From contig NC_079875.1 in NCBI RefSeq assembly GCF_029227915.1, positions 7,192,001-7,256,000 on the forward strand: a stretch of DNA of 64,000 bases. The letters are read 5' to 3'. Position numbers and translations under genes: made by a program. Source of the stretch: Hydractinia symbiolongicarpus. Lineage: Eukaryota > Cnidaria > Hydrozoa > Anthoathecata > Hydractiniidae. Below, one piece after another: positions 36,901 through 46,267 of the stretch. The stretch's first letter is position 1; each line of letters starts with the position of its first letter. Below the pieces are notes generated by a model. That model did no database searches, was not told where the DNA came from, and saw only the letters and a list, made by a program, of their open reading frames with translations.

Positions 36901-37700
36901 GGTGGAAACGAAATATCTCTTCTGGGTTAAGATAATTTAACAAACAAATTTTTCCTGATACGAAAATCTTGTTGATTTACTTTTAGCTTCCAGTTACTTT
37001 GGACCAAAAACTTTCATATCAAAGAACTTCGCCAGTTACCGAATTGGTGAGAAGCATGGAAACCAAGTTTTCATTGTTAATAGTGGAACTTGTGGTTATA
37101 AAATTGTACCAGGTAAAGAATATTATTGTCATATCTTTACTTACGGTAACCAGTTTTGTAAATGATTAAGGAGTGTCCTACTTGTAAAAATGTCCTTAAA
37201 ACAGTTTTTGTCAATGCAAGAGAATGATAATAATGTAGCATTTTTGCCTTTGAAACGCATATTGCTTAAAAATAGTAATGAATTGAAATTGGAATAAAAT
37301 AAAAATTGACAGAACATTTCATACCACTGTTCAGTAATTGTGATCGAATCTTATTGATTTCTTCTCTAAAGCTAAATTTCCTTTCACATTTAAAGGACTG
37401 AATGGTAAACCAGGAACTGTCAGTCTCCAATCATTGACTAACCCAAGTGCTTATTTACGTCATCGTGGGTTTCTTGCATTCGTCGACAAAAACGACAACA
37501 GACAAATTTTTAAAGATGATGCTTCATTTATAATAATTGTCAACAAATATTTCCATGGTTACGCGGCGTTTCAATCATCTAATTATCCCAATCGCTACTT
37601 ACGTCATCAAGGTTATCGTATCAAGCTTCATCCAGATGACGGGTCACATCTTTTTAGGCTTGATGCTAGTTTTAAAGTGTCAGACCCTTCCCATCATTAA
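33990..37700 (+). CDS. Secreted protein with two AbfB-type beta-trefoil domains
   Basis: Five coding exons join perfectly: 33990-34035, 35258-35383, 35576-35884, 36987-37112, 37396-37700, giving 303 residues. All introns are phase 1. Exon 1 encodes a signal peptide (MIQFLLFTVMTAGVL). Exons 2-3 and 4-5 each encode one AbfB (arabinose-binding) domain, about residues 16-157 and 161-299. Hallmarks in both are ISKN and YRIGE-type strands, the AYLRHRGFLAFVD block, NYPxRYLRHQGYR and DGSHLFxLDASFKV. In fungi this fold binds arabinofuranose side chains next to arabinofuranosidase enzymes; here no catalytic domain is present, so a sugar-binding, lectin-like extracellular role is inferred. The second exon pair arose by tandem duplication of the first. 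If the donor at 35885 is not used, the frame ends at 35919 after one domain, a possible short isoform. Confidence 0.85.
34990..35089 (+). repeat. Decayed mini-Helitron in intron 1 of the AbfB gene
   Basis: GCTATATTTTGAGCCTGCCC at the left and GGGTGAAC...TTTTTACGGGCTACCGAATA at the right resemble the ends and middle of the 141-bp element at 20875-21015, including an AATGCGATATATAAAGAACG block. The terminal CTAG is lost. Confidence 0.45.
36585..36680. repeat. Short dispersed repeat, family R3
   Basis: AACCTTGATCCCAGGACC followed by a TCTCTTTTT stretch and AAAAAGCCCTGAGAAC. A related copy occurs at 63575-63660 (CTCGATCCCAGGAC, TCTCTCTTTT, GAGCCGAGGTTGGG). Both lie in introns or spacers and can fold on themselves. 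Confidence 0.45.
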
Positions 37701-40700
37701 GTGCGTAAGTTTTTTTGGTTACTAGTTGTATGCCATGGGCATAAATACGAATATCTGGCATGCAATTTAATTTTTAAGTGTTAGTGTGAACCAACATTTT
37801 ATTTTTGACTGGACGATTAAACTTATACCTGTGAAATATGATAAAATGATATAGAAGGAGTACTGTAGCACTACTAGATTTTTAAATTGGTATAAGGTAT
37901 AAGACGTTATTGTTAAAGTACACATTTACAGTTTCTGACATTAGAATTTTGCAAGAAGGTCTTGATTTTCTGAAAATTGAACTTTCTTGTACTTAGGAAA
38001 CATGGTCCTACTCATATTTGATAAGGATCAAGCGCAGAATATAAAGCAAGAAGCTTTCAGTGACTTCACCCGATGTATTTAAACACATTGAATAATTTTA
38101 ACAAAACTTAAACATCAAAACTGTTCAATGAAATGGACACGCGAAAGTCGCTATTTTGTTTTTTTTAAAAAAAAATTCACTTTCATGTCCTATACCTGCC
38201 AAAAATTTGTTCAATCACTTTTGAAAAAAATTATTCTGTTCACATTATTGCACTTGTTAAGTAATAAGTTTGCAGCAAAAAATTACATTTAAGGATATTA
38301 ACTGAAAAAAGATATTAGATAATTTTTATATAGTCTTTAATAGAACCTCAGCTGAGTGTTTATCAAATGGTAGCAATGTTTTACCAAATGGAGAATTAAT
38401 GTAGTTGTTGCACGGCGCAGTTTATGCAATTACATGTAATATTTTCTTTTTAGACAACGATGAAGATTATCACTCTTTGGACAGAGATAACGCGATTAAT
38501 CGTATTCTTTTTTATGTAACAGCCTCGTTTGCTGCTTTCTTTTTACAAAGAAAAAAAATTCTTGAAGAATATTTCGTGTTTCTCTTTACAATAGGAACCT
38601 TACGAAATAAGGAGGGGACCATTTACGACAAAGAAAGTGGTATTTTGTGATAATACGTATTTAAAGATCATACTATGCTCCCAAAATATTTTTTTTGCTT
38701 TGACACAAAAAGAACTATTTTGTAGTTGCGGATAAAAGGACAGATATTTTGATAAGGTCTAATAAAGAAGTGTCATATGACTGACAATACTACTGACAAG
38801 GGCACGCTGAGAAAGCGAATTTTTTTTTTAAATTAATATATTCAACGACTTTTTCTCACATTTTTTCTTCAGTTTTTGCTGTTTTAAGCGTAACATAAGT
38901 TATTTTGACTTTTCTGCGCTATTCCTGTTTTGATAATTCTAGGCATCACCGAAACAATTTTTGGTCTAATTTTCATATGGCGGGTTTTCATAAACATTAT
39001 CATTAACGCTGTTGTTGACAGTCCTTGCGCGGATACAATAGTGGTTATGTCAGAAAGAAATGATCAGCCGTTGGGTCATGTAACATTATTTTAGGTTAAG
39101 ATATGTGTTCTAACGTTTTGTACGTAGAGCTTTAATTTTACGGAAAGGTATTATATATTTTTTTCATACCACTGCAATTGGTAAAAGCAATCGTATACCC
39201 GCTGCCAAAGACGCCTATCGAATAATTTCTGATACCAACTCTGTTTTTTAATGGAACAGTACTTTATGCTAATTTAACTTTAACTTGGCTTTTACTTGCG
39301 ATCAATTTGACGTCGATTTCAATCACACAAGTCGTACAAACGTTAATATATTTTGTTTTATCACTATTTACCATTGGATTAAAAATTATTCTGTTACCAA
39401 TTCTCTAGGGAAGTTGGAGGAAAGAATTAGTTAATTGAACCAAATGGTCTAAGTTCTTCTGACCTTACCCAAAATTTAATAAAAAAGCATATTACGAAAA
39501 AATATTTTGAGTAGAAGCATAAATTTGTTTACCAATTCAAATTTATATCAAATACATGCTTTATATATTGCTTTATTAACTGATAGCTATTTTCAGCAGG
39601 GTTATACGGGAAATCCGCTACTCTCATTGTCTAAAAACCCTACACTGCTGGCCTGATACAACACGGTAAAACTTTTAACCTCAAAGTAACCAAATTGGAT
39701 GCTAAAAATGTAAACAAATGACTTCGCTAAAAAATTGGTAACAGAACTAGCTGCATACAGACTCAAAAACCAACCTACAGTAAATACAAAACCTCGCATT
39801 ACTCCGCCAGAAAAACAGCAAAGAATGTTGATAATTTTGAATCCAATGCGTTTTTAATATCATCATTCATAGCAACAATGAGCAATAAGCAAAACAGCGT
39901 CAAATGTGTGTGAGAGACTTTTAAGACGAAGAATAAACTTTCGTTGAGAAAACCTTCTGAAATTCTAAATATGGATATTCAAATGTTTTATTTTCGTTTT
40001 GTGCATGTATTTGAAAAATTGATACAATGATATTCAATTCGAACGTTTCCTATATTTACCAAAACTTGATTTTACAACCTCTTTACAAGTATTTCACAAG
40101 TCATTAGGCCAGTGGAATATATCTAAGAACTCAAAATAGAAAAGAAAAAATGTGACGAAATTTTAAGAGAAGAAATGAGATCCGTAAGATTTTTTGCTAG
40201 CGCCTTAGCACTTGTTTAAATCTCTAATTTTATGTGCATGCCTAAAATTCCGCCACTGAAGTTCCCTCAGCTTTTTACAAATTTAGGTCTTCTTCTGTTG
40301 CTATGATGTGAATACCAAATGGATCCTTGAATAAAATTTGATTCAATAGTGCCTTTTAACAAAAAAACACAAGTTAGGGGCTTTATCCCCCACAATTCTA
40401 TCCTTATGATCGACGCAGCATATATTTGTATCTGAGATTCACCACACAATATAGCTAAGTAATACAACACCGGCAGAACTGATCTTAGACAATTAAAGAC
40501 CTAGTAAAAAATTACAAATAAAATATTTAATCAACCTATCAAAGATGAGCGTATATTGTCTGTAGGAACACCGTTGTATTGTTATAGCAAAGGTGTTACA
40601 GAGAATTGTTTATGTTAGGAATAACTTAACGTAGATTAACAGCAGCAAGTTAAGTGCTGTAGGGTGGTACCATATAAACGGTTTTGGTTGAAATGATAAC

Positions 40701-41306
40701 ATGATGGCTCAATTTATCAGTTCTGTAAAATTTGTAGAAAAACATTTTTTGGCATAATTTTTTTTTAACTTTAAAAAATTTCACAATACTTAAACCAAAA
40801 TTTTGCTATTTGAGCAATATTTTTTAGGAGCAATGCCATGTCGTATGGATACGTTGATGTAATCGATATGTGTTTCAAAAATAAAGCTACGTTTCTAAAT
40901 TTGATCAAGAAGTTTCATACCTCCTTGCTTTAATCATTTTGTTCTTAAGCCACCTACATAAGTTTAAGAACACGAATAAGAGACCGCGTTTCCAAGTGTT
41001 GTAAATCTTCAATATTTCCTTTAAGATTCTCCTTGGATTATTGGTAAAAATGATCTCACCAAATAGGCTTTGGTCTTTGTTTTTGCCAAAAAGCAATCTG
41101 TTTGGGGTGATGACATAAATGCATTCGAAATCAGCTGTGGCAATGGCAATTAGTTGAAAATCATTGAAGACGTGTTTTTTTCATTAAAACAAAGAGATAC
41201 GTTCGCTATAAACGCATTCTTATTGACAGAATAACTTCCTTGATTTCGAGTTTTAGTTTTGACACTCTTTAAATCTTAGCTGGACGTCACGAAGTTACTT
41301 GAATTT
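37701..41306. other. Gene-free stretch
   Basis: AT-rich DNA after the AbfB gene. The open frame at 38405-38650 has an acceptor-like TTTTTAG before DNDEDYHSLD but no partner exon or motif, so it is not called. A possible ATTAAA poly(A) signal for the AbfB gene lies near 37815. Confidence 0.45.
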
Positions 41307-41751
41307 AACATTATGAAATTTTAATCTTATATCTTAACAACCTTTAACTTCATTCTTCGCATAATATTTCTCTAGGTAATACAGTCATTATAGAATCACG
41401 GAAAAGCCCTCATAAAGATGTTGTTGAATACTCATCCCATGACTTTCATACTAACAGTTAATGTAAAAGAGCAGCAAAATACTATGAACTAGATCTTGGT
41501 GGTCGTCCTCCTGTTATTTACCGAGTAAATTCGCATGATCCGACAAATCCATTTGTGTGAAGTAGAATATTTAATGTTAAGATACTTAGAAAGACGTCCC
41601 AATACGATGTCCATGATTAATTTTGTCAGATATCTGCATTGTTCGCGTAACTTTTTAAATACCATGGCTTGAATCCGTAAAATACAATGTATTAATTCCA
41701 AGAACGAGTGCACCTTCTTGAAGAATCGTTCTTTTTATCGTAGATTGTCAA
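41307..41751 (+). repeat. 445-bp flanking direct repeat A, left copy
   Basis: Begins AACATTATGAAATTTTAATC and ends GTAGATTGTCAA. The same 445 bases, without a difference that I can see, recur at 47966-48410. The left copy comes before repeat B and the right copy after repeat B, so A brackets the whole B-body-B element. The simplest reading is a very long target-site duplication. The plus strand holds a coding-like stretch after a CTCTAG acceptor (41376-41560), with DLGGRPPVIYRVNSHDPTNP and one in-frame stop, which suggests that a host exon or gene relic was copied. Confidence 0.85.
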
Positions 41752-42661
41752 CAAATTATGCTATTTTTTAATTTCAACGAAGTCCAAATTTGAACAATCT
41801 CTGTACCCAACCATATACAAAATATTTAAGCAAGCGCGCTCGCAACATGCACTAGTTGCACTATCGCTTGCTATAATTACCAATTTTATCTAAGCTTCTA
41901 GGCAAGAGGCTGCGGAGCGATATGCGTGACAAGATTAAAGCCACCGTCTTGCAGTAGTCACAAATTTCTTACCTCACGTTTCTGGGGCATCGCGGGAATA
42001 AATGGTAAAGGGACGCGCGTTAAATTCTTATAGACTGGCAAAGGTTGTAGCTTTTTCACCACGGACTTCTAGGCTACAACCTGTTGGGGCAAAATGCGGC
42101 TTATGACTTAATATAAGCGTTATTTAATTTTGCCGATTTACCATAACCACAATTGCTCGCGAAGGGCTGCATGGGAGGGTAAGACGCGTATCGGATTGCG
42201 GACGCGTATTGGTGCATTGACGTATAACCGCTGTTCGGCACTGACGCGGTTCATCAGGGTGCGGGGTTAATTGTCCTGTCGTTATCCTTTTTTTTTTGGG
42301 GGGGTGAAGGGGCGCAGGGGGCACGTGTGACTAGACTTATGGGTTAAAGGGGAAAGTTATAGAAATACGGACTAAAGTTTGGAAAAATGGGACACCGCTT
42401 GGCACTGGAGCCGTCTATGCGAATACAGGGGTGTTTGTTCTGTCGTTTTATCTTTTTGTGGGAACGAGGGGGCGCGCGGGGCACGCGTGACTTCTATCAT
42501 AGGTTGGAGGGGCAAGTTAGAGTATCATTTCTTTTTTCGTCACAATTTAGCCTAAATAGAAATTGGGTTGCACTGGGTTGGAATGAGCGTGTTGCTGAAA
42601 GTTAAAAACACATACACTTATTTACCTACAGGCACTATTTCCGCAACTTTTAAACTATAAA
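41748..42661 (+). repeat. Terminal direct repeat B, left copy
   Basis: Starts TCAACAAATTATGC and ends CTTTTAAACTATAAA. It is richer in G+C than its flanks and strongly structured: AGGTTGTAGC/GCTACAACCT and GGCAAAAT/ATTTTGCC inverted pairs near 42025-42140, two GACGCGTAT direct copies near 42190, and a diverged tandem duplication of about 160 bp (a CTGTCGTT...GGGGCAC...TGAC module near 42275 and again near 42440). Such modules may be promoter or RNA-processing signals. A 72-codon frame inside it is probably spurious. Confidence 0.85.
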
Positions 42662-42858
42662 TATGATATTACATGAGCGGAGGCCACCCTCCTTGAATAC
42701 ACACACACTACCTGTACACCACGCTTTTCTTTCAGCGCCACGCTAATTTCAAATCTTCCCCTATAAGGTTAACCGATACATAGTTACTAAAGGTTCTTTT
42801 AAGTTTCTTTTCCCCCCCCCCCTTGTTTTAGAATTACCAGGAAGAAATTTACGCAAGC

Positions 42859-44817
42859 ATGACATCGTTGACGCAAACAACTCCCTCCATTGCAGAACAC
42901 TTGGAAATCTTACCTATAAAACGAAACATAAAACTTCCCTCGATCCGACGTCTGTTCCCACATAGCGTGGAATGGAAGAAACGCAACAAAAGCTTATCCC
43001 GGAAAACGTCGGCAATACTAAAAGAAAACAAAAGAATATTCGAAAACAACCTAATTACCAATCTCTCCGCACACACATTGTCTCCAGAAGAAACGGAAAT
43101 CCTCTCTCGGGGTCTCTCCTTTGTGCCTACACCAACAAAATACTCCTCCCCATCTGAAACGGGATCTTTAATAAATTTTACTACTACTATGAAAAGACAA
43201 ATATTTTTCGCAAGCGAGGGCCCTGAAAATACGAAAGTTGAGCCTCACCCCTTCCACGTCCGAACAAATTGGCAACCACCTACACCTGATAACAAGGACT
43301 TGCTCGAATATTTTGAAAAAATCACAAACGACATAAATTTAATTAATTCTCCAACTCCCGGGAAACATAATATAAATCACCAACACAGAAGAGCTCTTGT
43401 CAATCTTGCAAGAAACCCAAACATCACCATAAAACCAGCAGACAAAGGTGGGGGGATCTGCATTCTTAACACTACCGAATACATAGACAAAGTCCACTTG
43501 CACCTTAATGATAGAAACACGTACATACAAATGCCAAATGACCTAACCAATGACATTAGCAAAGAGGTAAAAGATTATGTCGATTTCCTTTTTGTTAAAC
43601 AATACATTGACAAAACGACTAGACGATTTCTAACTCCCCCTAATCCACCGCGCACATCACTATTTTACGGACTACCTAAAATACATAAACCTGAGATCCC
43701 ACTAAGACCGATTGTTTCGGGTTGCGACAGCGCCACAGACAACCTATCAAAATACGTAACACATTTCATCCAACCTTTGGTCACGAAACTACCGTCCTAC
43801 ATTAAAGACACAAAACACTTTCTCAGAGGATTGCGGGAGCTCCCACCTATGCCCGAAAATGCTTTTCTTGTAACAGCAGACGTTGCGGCTCTATACACAA
43901 ACATCCCCCATGATGAAGGAATTAAAGCAGTACTCGATTTTATAAAACAATTTAGAAATGAAATGCCTAAATATACCCCACCAAATCATGTCTTTCACAC
44001 GCTGCTGCATCTCATTCTTAAAAACAGTTTTTTCAAATTTATGACATCATTTTATCACCAAATTAAAGGAACGTCCATGGGTACAAGAATGGCCCCACCT
44101 TACGCAAATCTATTTATGGCAGTACTTGAAGGCCTAATCATAGCTGATTTTCCCGGTTTTATTGAATTCTGGAAGCGCTTTATAGATGACATTTTTTTCA
44201 TATTTACGGGAACTGAACTACAATTAAAAAAATTATTCACACACATGAACAAAATTCACCCTTCCATAAAATTTACTTTTGAGTATTCAAAATCAGATAT
44301 TCCCTTTCTTGACACACGCATATATATTGACCAGTCTCGCAAATTACAAACAACCCTATTCCGCAAACCTACTGATAGAATGATGCTTTTACACTACTCC
44401 TCTGAACACCCTCATCATGTTAAGGCTAGCATCGTATATACCCAGGCATTGAGATATTGCACAATCATATCCAATGACCAAAATTTAGAAAAGGAATTAT
44501 ATACTCTTGCACGCACATTCCTGGCTAGAGGATACCCCCTAAATCTCTTAATTGATAAATTTTCAAAGGCTCTGAATTTTTTGAGAAATGAACTCCTTGA
44601 ACCCGTCATGCACACACACGTAGAAGAAATCACACCACTCATAACTCCATTTTCCCCTGTTGGTATGGCGCAAAGTAGAATTATTCACAAACATTGGTCA
44701 GTTATCGAAAAAAATGAGACTTTAAAATCGATCTGGCCGTCCCGCCCCTTAACTGCATACACACGGGGCAAAAGCCTAAGAGACACTTTGGTTAAATCGG
44801 CTCAAAAACCTTTGTAA
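42859..44817 (+). CDS. Penelope-like reverse transcriptase, no GIY-YIG domain
   Basis: An intact 652-codon frame. The RT core shows NITIKPADKGGGICI, LPKIHKPEIPLRPIVSGCDS, motif A TADVAALYTNIPHDEGI (catalytic Asp), motif B KGTSMGTRMAPPYANLFM and motif C FIDDIFFIF (the Asp-Asp pair), then FLDTRIYI, a FRKPTDR strand and a thumb with LLHYSSEHPHHVKASIVYTQ and FLARGYP. These blocks are typical of Penelope-like elements, which prime RT at nicked DNA or telomeres. In the usual animal form the protein continues past RPLxAYxRxxxLRDxLV into a Cys-rich linker and a GIY-YIG endonuclease. Here it stops 9 residues after the LRDTLV box, so it is an endonuclease-minus form. The first ATG in the frame is used; a C-rich tract lies just upstream. 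Confidence 0.85.
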   Translation: MTSLTQTTPSIAEHLEILPIKRNIKLPSIRRLFPHSVEWKKRNKSLSRKTSAILKENKRIFENNLITNLSAHTLSPEETEILSRGLSFVPTPTKYSSPSETGSLINFTTTMKRQIFFASEGPENTKVEPHPFHVRTNWQPPTPDNKDLLEYFEKITNDINLINSPTPGKHNINHQHRRALVNLARNPNITIKPADKGGGICILNTTEYIDKVHLHLNDRNTYIQMPNDLTNDISKEVKDYVDFLFVKQYIDKTTRRFLTPPNPPRTSLFYGLPKIHKPEIPLRPIVSGCDSATDNLSKYVTHFIQPLVTKLPSYIKDTKHFLRGLRELPPMPENAFLVTADVAALYTNIPHDEGIKAVLDFIKQFRNEMPKYTPPNHVFHTLLHLILKNSFFKFMTSFYHQIKGTSMGTRMAPPYANLFMAVLEGLIIADFPGFIEFWKRFIDDIFFIFTGTELQLKKLFTHMNKIHPSIKFTFEYSKSDIPFLDTRIYIDQSRKLQTTLFRKPTDRMMLLHYSSEHPHHVKASIVYTQALRYCTIISNDQNLEKELYTLARTFLARGYPLNLLIDKFSKALNFLRNELLEPVMHTHVEEITPLITPFSPVGMAQSRIIHKHWSVIEKNETLKSIWPSRPLTAYTRGKSLRDTLVKSAQKPL

Positions 44818-45008
44818 TTATATAAAAATAATTTTTTTTCTGTCTACATATATATATTTTAGGTAAAACATTATTGTGGTTTTCTTCAACAGCCTTGTCG
44901 TCCCTAAGTCAAAGGTCCTATTAAGCAATTATATTTTAGGGGACAAAACTCCTTCTCAAAAGGGCCAAAAATTCTCGAATTAATCATTTTTTGTCTTTTA
45001 ATAAAACG

Positions 45009-45216
45009 GATCGAAAACTCCCGCCTTTTTGCAATCGGATCGAAAATTCCCGCTTTATGCTTCCTTTTGCGTCCGACAATTATCCAGACAGATCGAAAAA
45101 CCCCGCCTTTTTGCAATCGGATCGAAAATTCCCGCCATTTTCGGATCGAAAATTCCCGCTCTATGCTTCCTTTTGCGTCCGACAATTATCCAGACATAAG
45201 GATCGAAATTTCCCGC
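45009..45216 (+). repeat. Six-copy GATCGAAAATTCCCGC array
   Basis: Copies of the 16-mer start at 45009, 45038, 45091, 45120, 45144 and 45201. They sit within two longer units of about 82 bp that include CTTTTTGCAATCG and GCGTCCGACAATTATCCAGAC. Each copy contains TTCCCGC, which resembles an E2F site, and the minus strand reads REFSIR repeatedly. Between the RT ORF and ORF2, the array could be a protein-binding cluster, a recombination site or a promoter for ORF2/ORF3. Confidence 0.8.
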
Positions 45217-45523
45217 TCCCAGATTCGAACATTCTTGTTTACATCAAAGTCCGCAACCACCGCCGTTTAATCGAATAACGCGTTCGAAAAAATTTTTTTT
45301 GGGGGCCTAGACACAACCAAAATATTATTGACATTATCTTCGAGATTCTCCAACTGTAAACATTGCTACCAACATATTTTATTTATCTTCAGTAAGTATG
45401 TTCAATTTGCATATAGCTAATGCGCACATCGCGACCGTTATTTTTCAATCTGGTCTAAGTACACACTTCTTTCTAAGAAAAACGAACGGGGACTTCTGTA
45501 ATCGCAAGGAGTTTGCTCGGACA

Positions 45524-45603
45524 CTTCCCTGTCGGGCAGGTGAAACATGTTTCACAGAAACAGGGAAGAAGCGGTACCTGCTCCTGATGAAGGCCGTTTT
45601 GGC
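45524..45603 (+). ncRNA. Hammerhead-ribozyme-like parts in scrambled order
   Basis: CTTCCCTGTC (45524-45533) pairs fully with GAAACAGGGAAG (45557-45568), giving stem III with the GUC and GAAA core elements. GGGCAGGT (45534-45541) pairs with ACCTGCTC (45576-45583) as stem I, directly followed by CTGATGA (45584-45590) and a GGCC-GTTTT-GGC stem II. All hammerhead core parts are present, but the GAAA strand sits inside the stem I loop instead of after stem II, so one molecule cannot adopt the standard fold. A 16-base perfect palindrome (45540-45555) lies at the centre. Hammerheads are known in Penelope-like elements. Confidence 0.4.
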
Positions 45604-45717
45604 AAGCTGATCATTCTCGTTGTTTTGACAGTCCGCTCCGTTCGGTTTTCTTCCGTTCTGTTTCATTCCATTATTCGTCTCAGCATTATTATTAAAAAAA
45701 TTTTTTTTGCGCAGATA

Positions 45718-46149
45718 ATGTCGCTGAACGCAACATACGCCGGTGAAGGAGATATAAAAAAGACAGAAATTTTCTTCAGCAATCTTAACAATAGCAATAT
45801 CCAACAAATACGCGGCGAAATTTATAAGTCTATAAATGGTGACAGCTTTTTCCCAATACACACATGGCCTTTAGATATGCAGTTATTGTTCACTAACCTC
45901 CCTCTATCCGATTCAGATACATTTAAATTAATTTTATTTATGTTTGGAAATGGTTGCCCCCCACAAATTTGCATACAACATATTTTATGTAGCCACTTTA
46001 ACAAAAACGCTATGAAAACGATAAAACGCATCCACCAAATTAGATGGATTACAACCAATTTGGAACACAAATTAAACACATGGTATTATTTTGACATATT
46101 TGAAAACAAAATGCTCTCTTTGAGTGGGATACCCAGGGGATCGTTATAA
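45718..46149 (+). CDS. Penelope-like element ORF2, 143 residues, unknown
   Basis: The frame is open from 45547, but the ATG at 45718 (MSLNATYAGEGDIKKTEIFF) begins the part with protein-like composition. It continues with SGDSFF-like and WPLDMQLLFTNLPLSDSDTF segments, FMFGNGCPPQICIQHIL, KRIHQIRWITTNL and NTWYYFDIFENKMLSLSGIP. It looks like a compact globular, mostly helical domain with four Cys. No catalytic motif is recognised. It follows the RT ORF on the same strand between the two B repeats, and 118 bases separate it from ORF3. It is intact, as expected for a young element. Role unknown; a structural or nucleic-acid-binding partner of the RT is a guess. Confidence 0.6.
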   Translation: MSLNATYAGEGDIKKTEIFFSNLNNSNIQQIRGEIYKSINGDSFFPIHTWPLDMQLLFTNLPLSDSDTFKLILFMFGNGCPPQICIQHILCSHFNKNAMKTIKRIHQIRWITTNLEHKLNTWYYFDIFENKMLSLSGIPRGSL

Positions 46150-46267
46150 AACTATTTCACATGCACCTCCCTTTTGGTCTTCCCCCCCCCTCCCCTTTTT
46201 AACCCCGACAAAATTAATGATAAAGTGTTGTTCGCTATTTTTTGCTTTAAAATTTTAGTCTTTAATC

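Noticed and set aside
38405-38650. 81-codon frame after the AbfB gene
   Set aside because: Acceptor-like sequence but no upstream exon, domain or poly(A) signal to support it.
41489-41713. 74-codon minus-strand frame in repeat A (also 48148-48372)
   Set aside because: Overlaps a more coding-like plus-strand stretch; no recognised domain.
42200-42260. Minus-strand CTGATGA in repeat B as a hammerhead
   Set aside because: No GAAA after a closed stem II and stem I does not pair.
42387-42605. 72-codon frame in repeat B (also 47693-47911)
   Set aside because: Identical in both copies only because B is duplicated; composition follows the GC-rich repeat, no motif, no start context.
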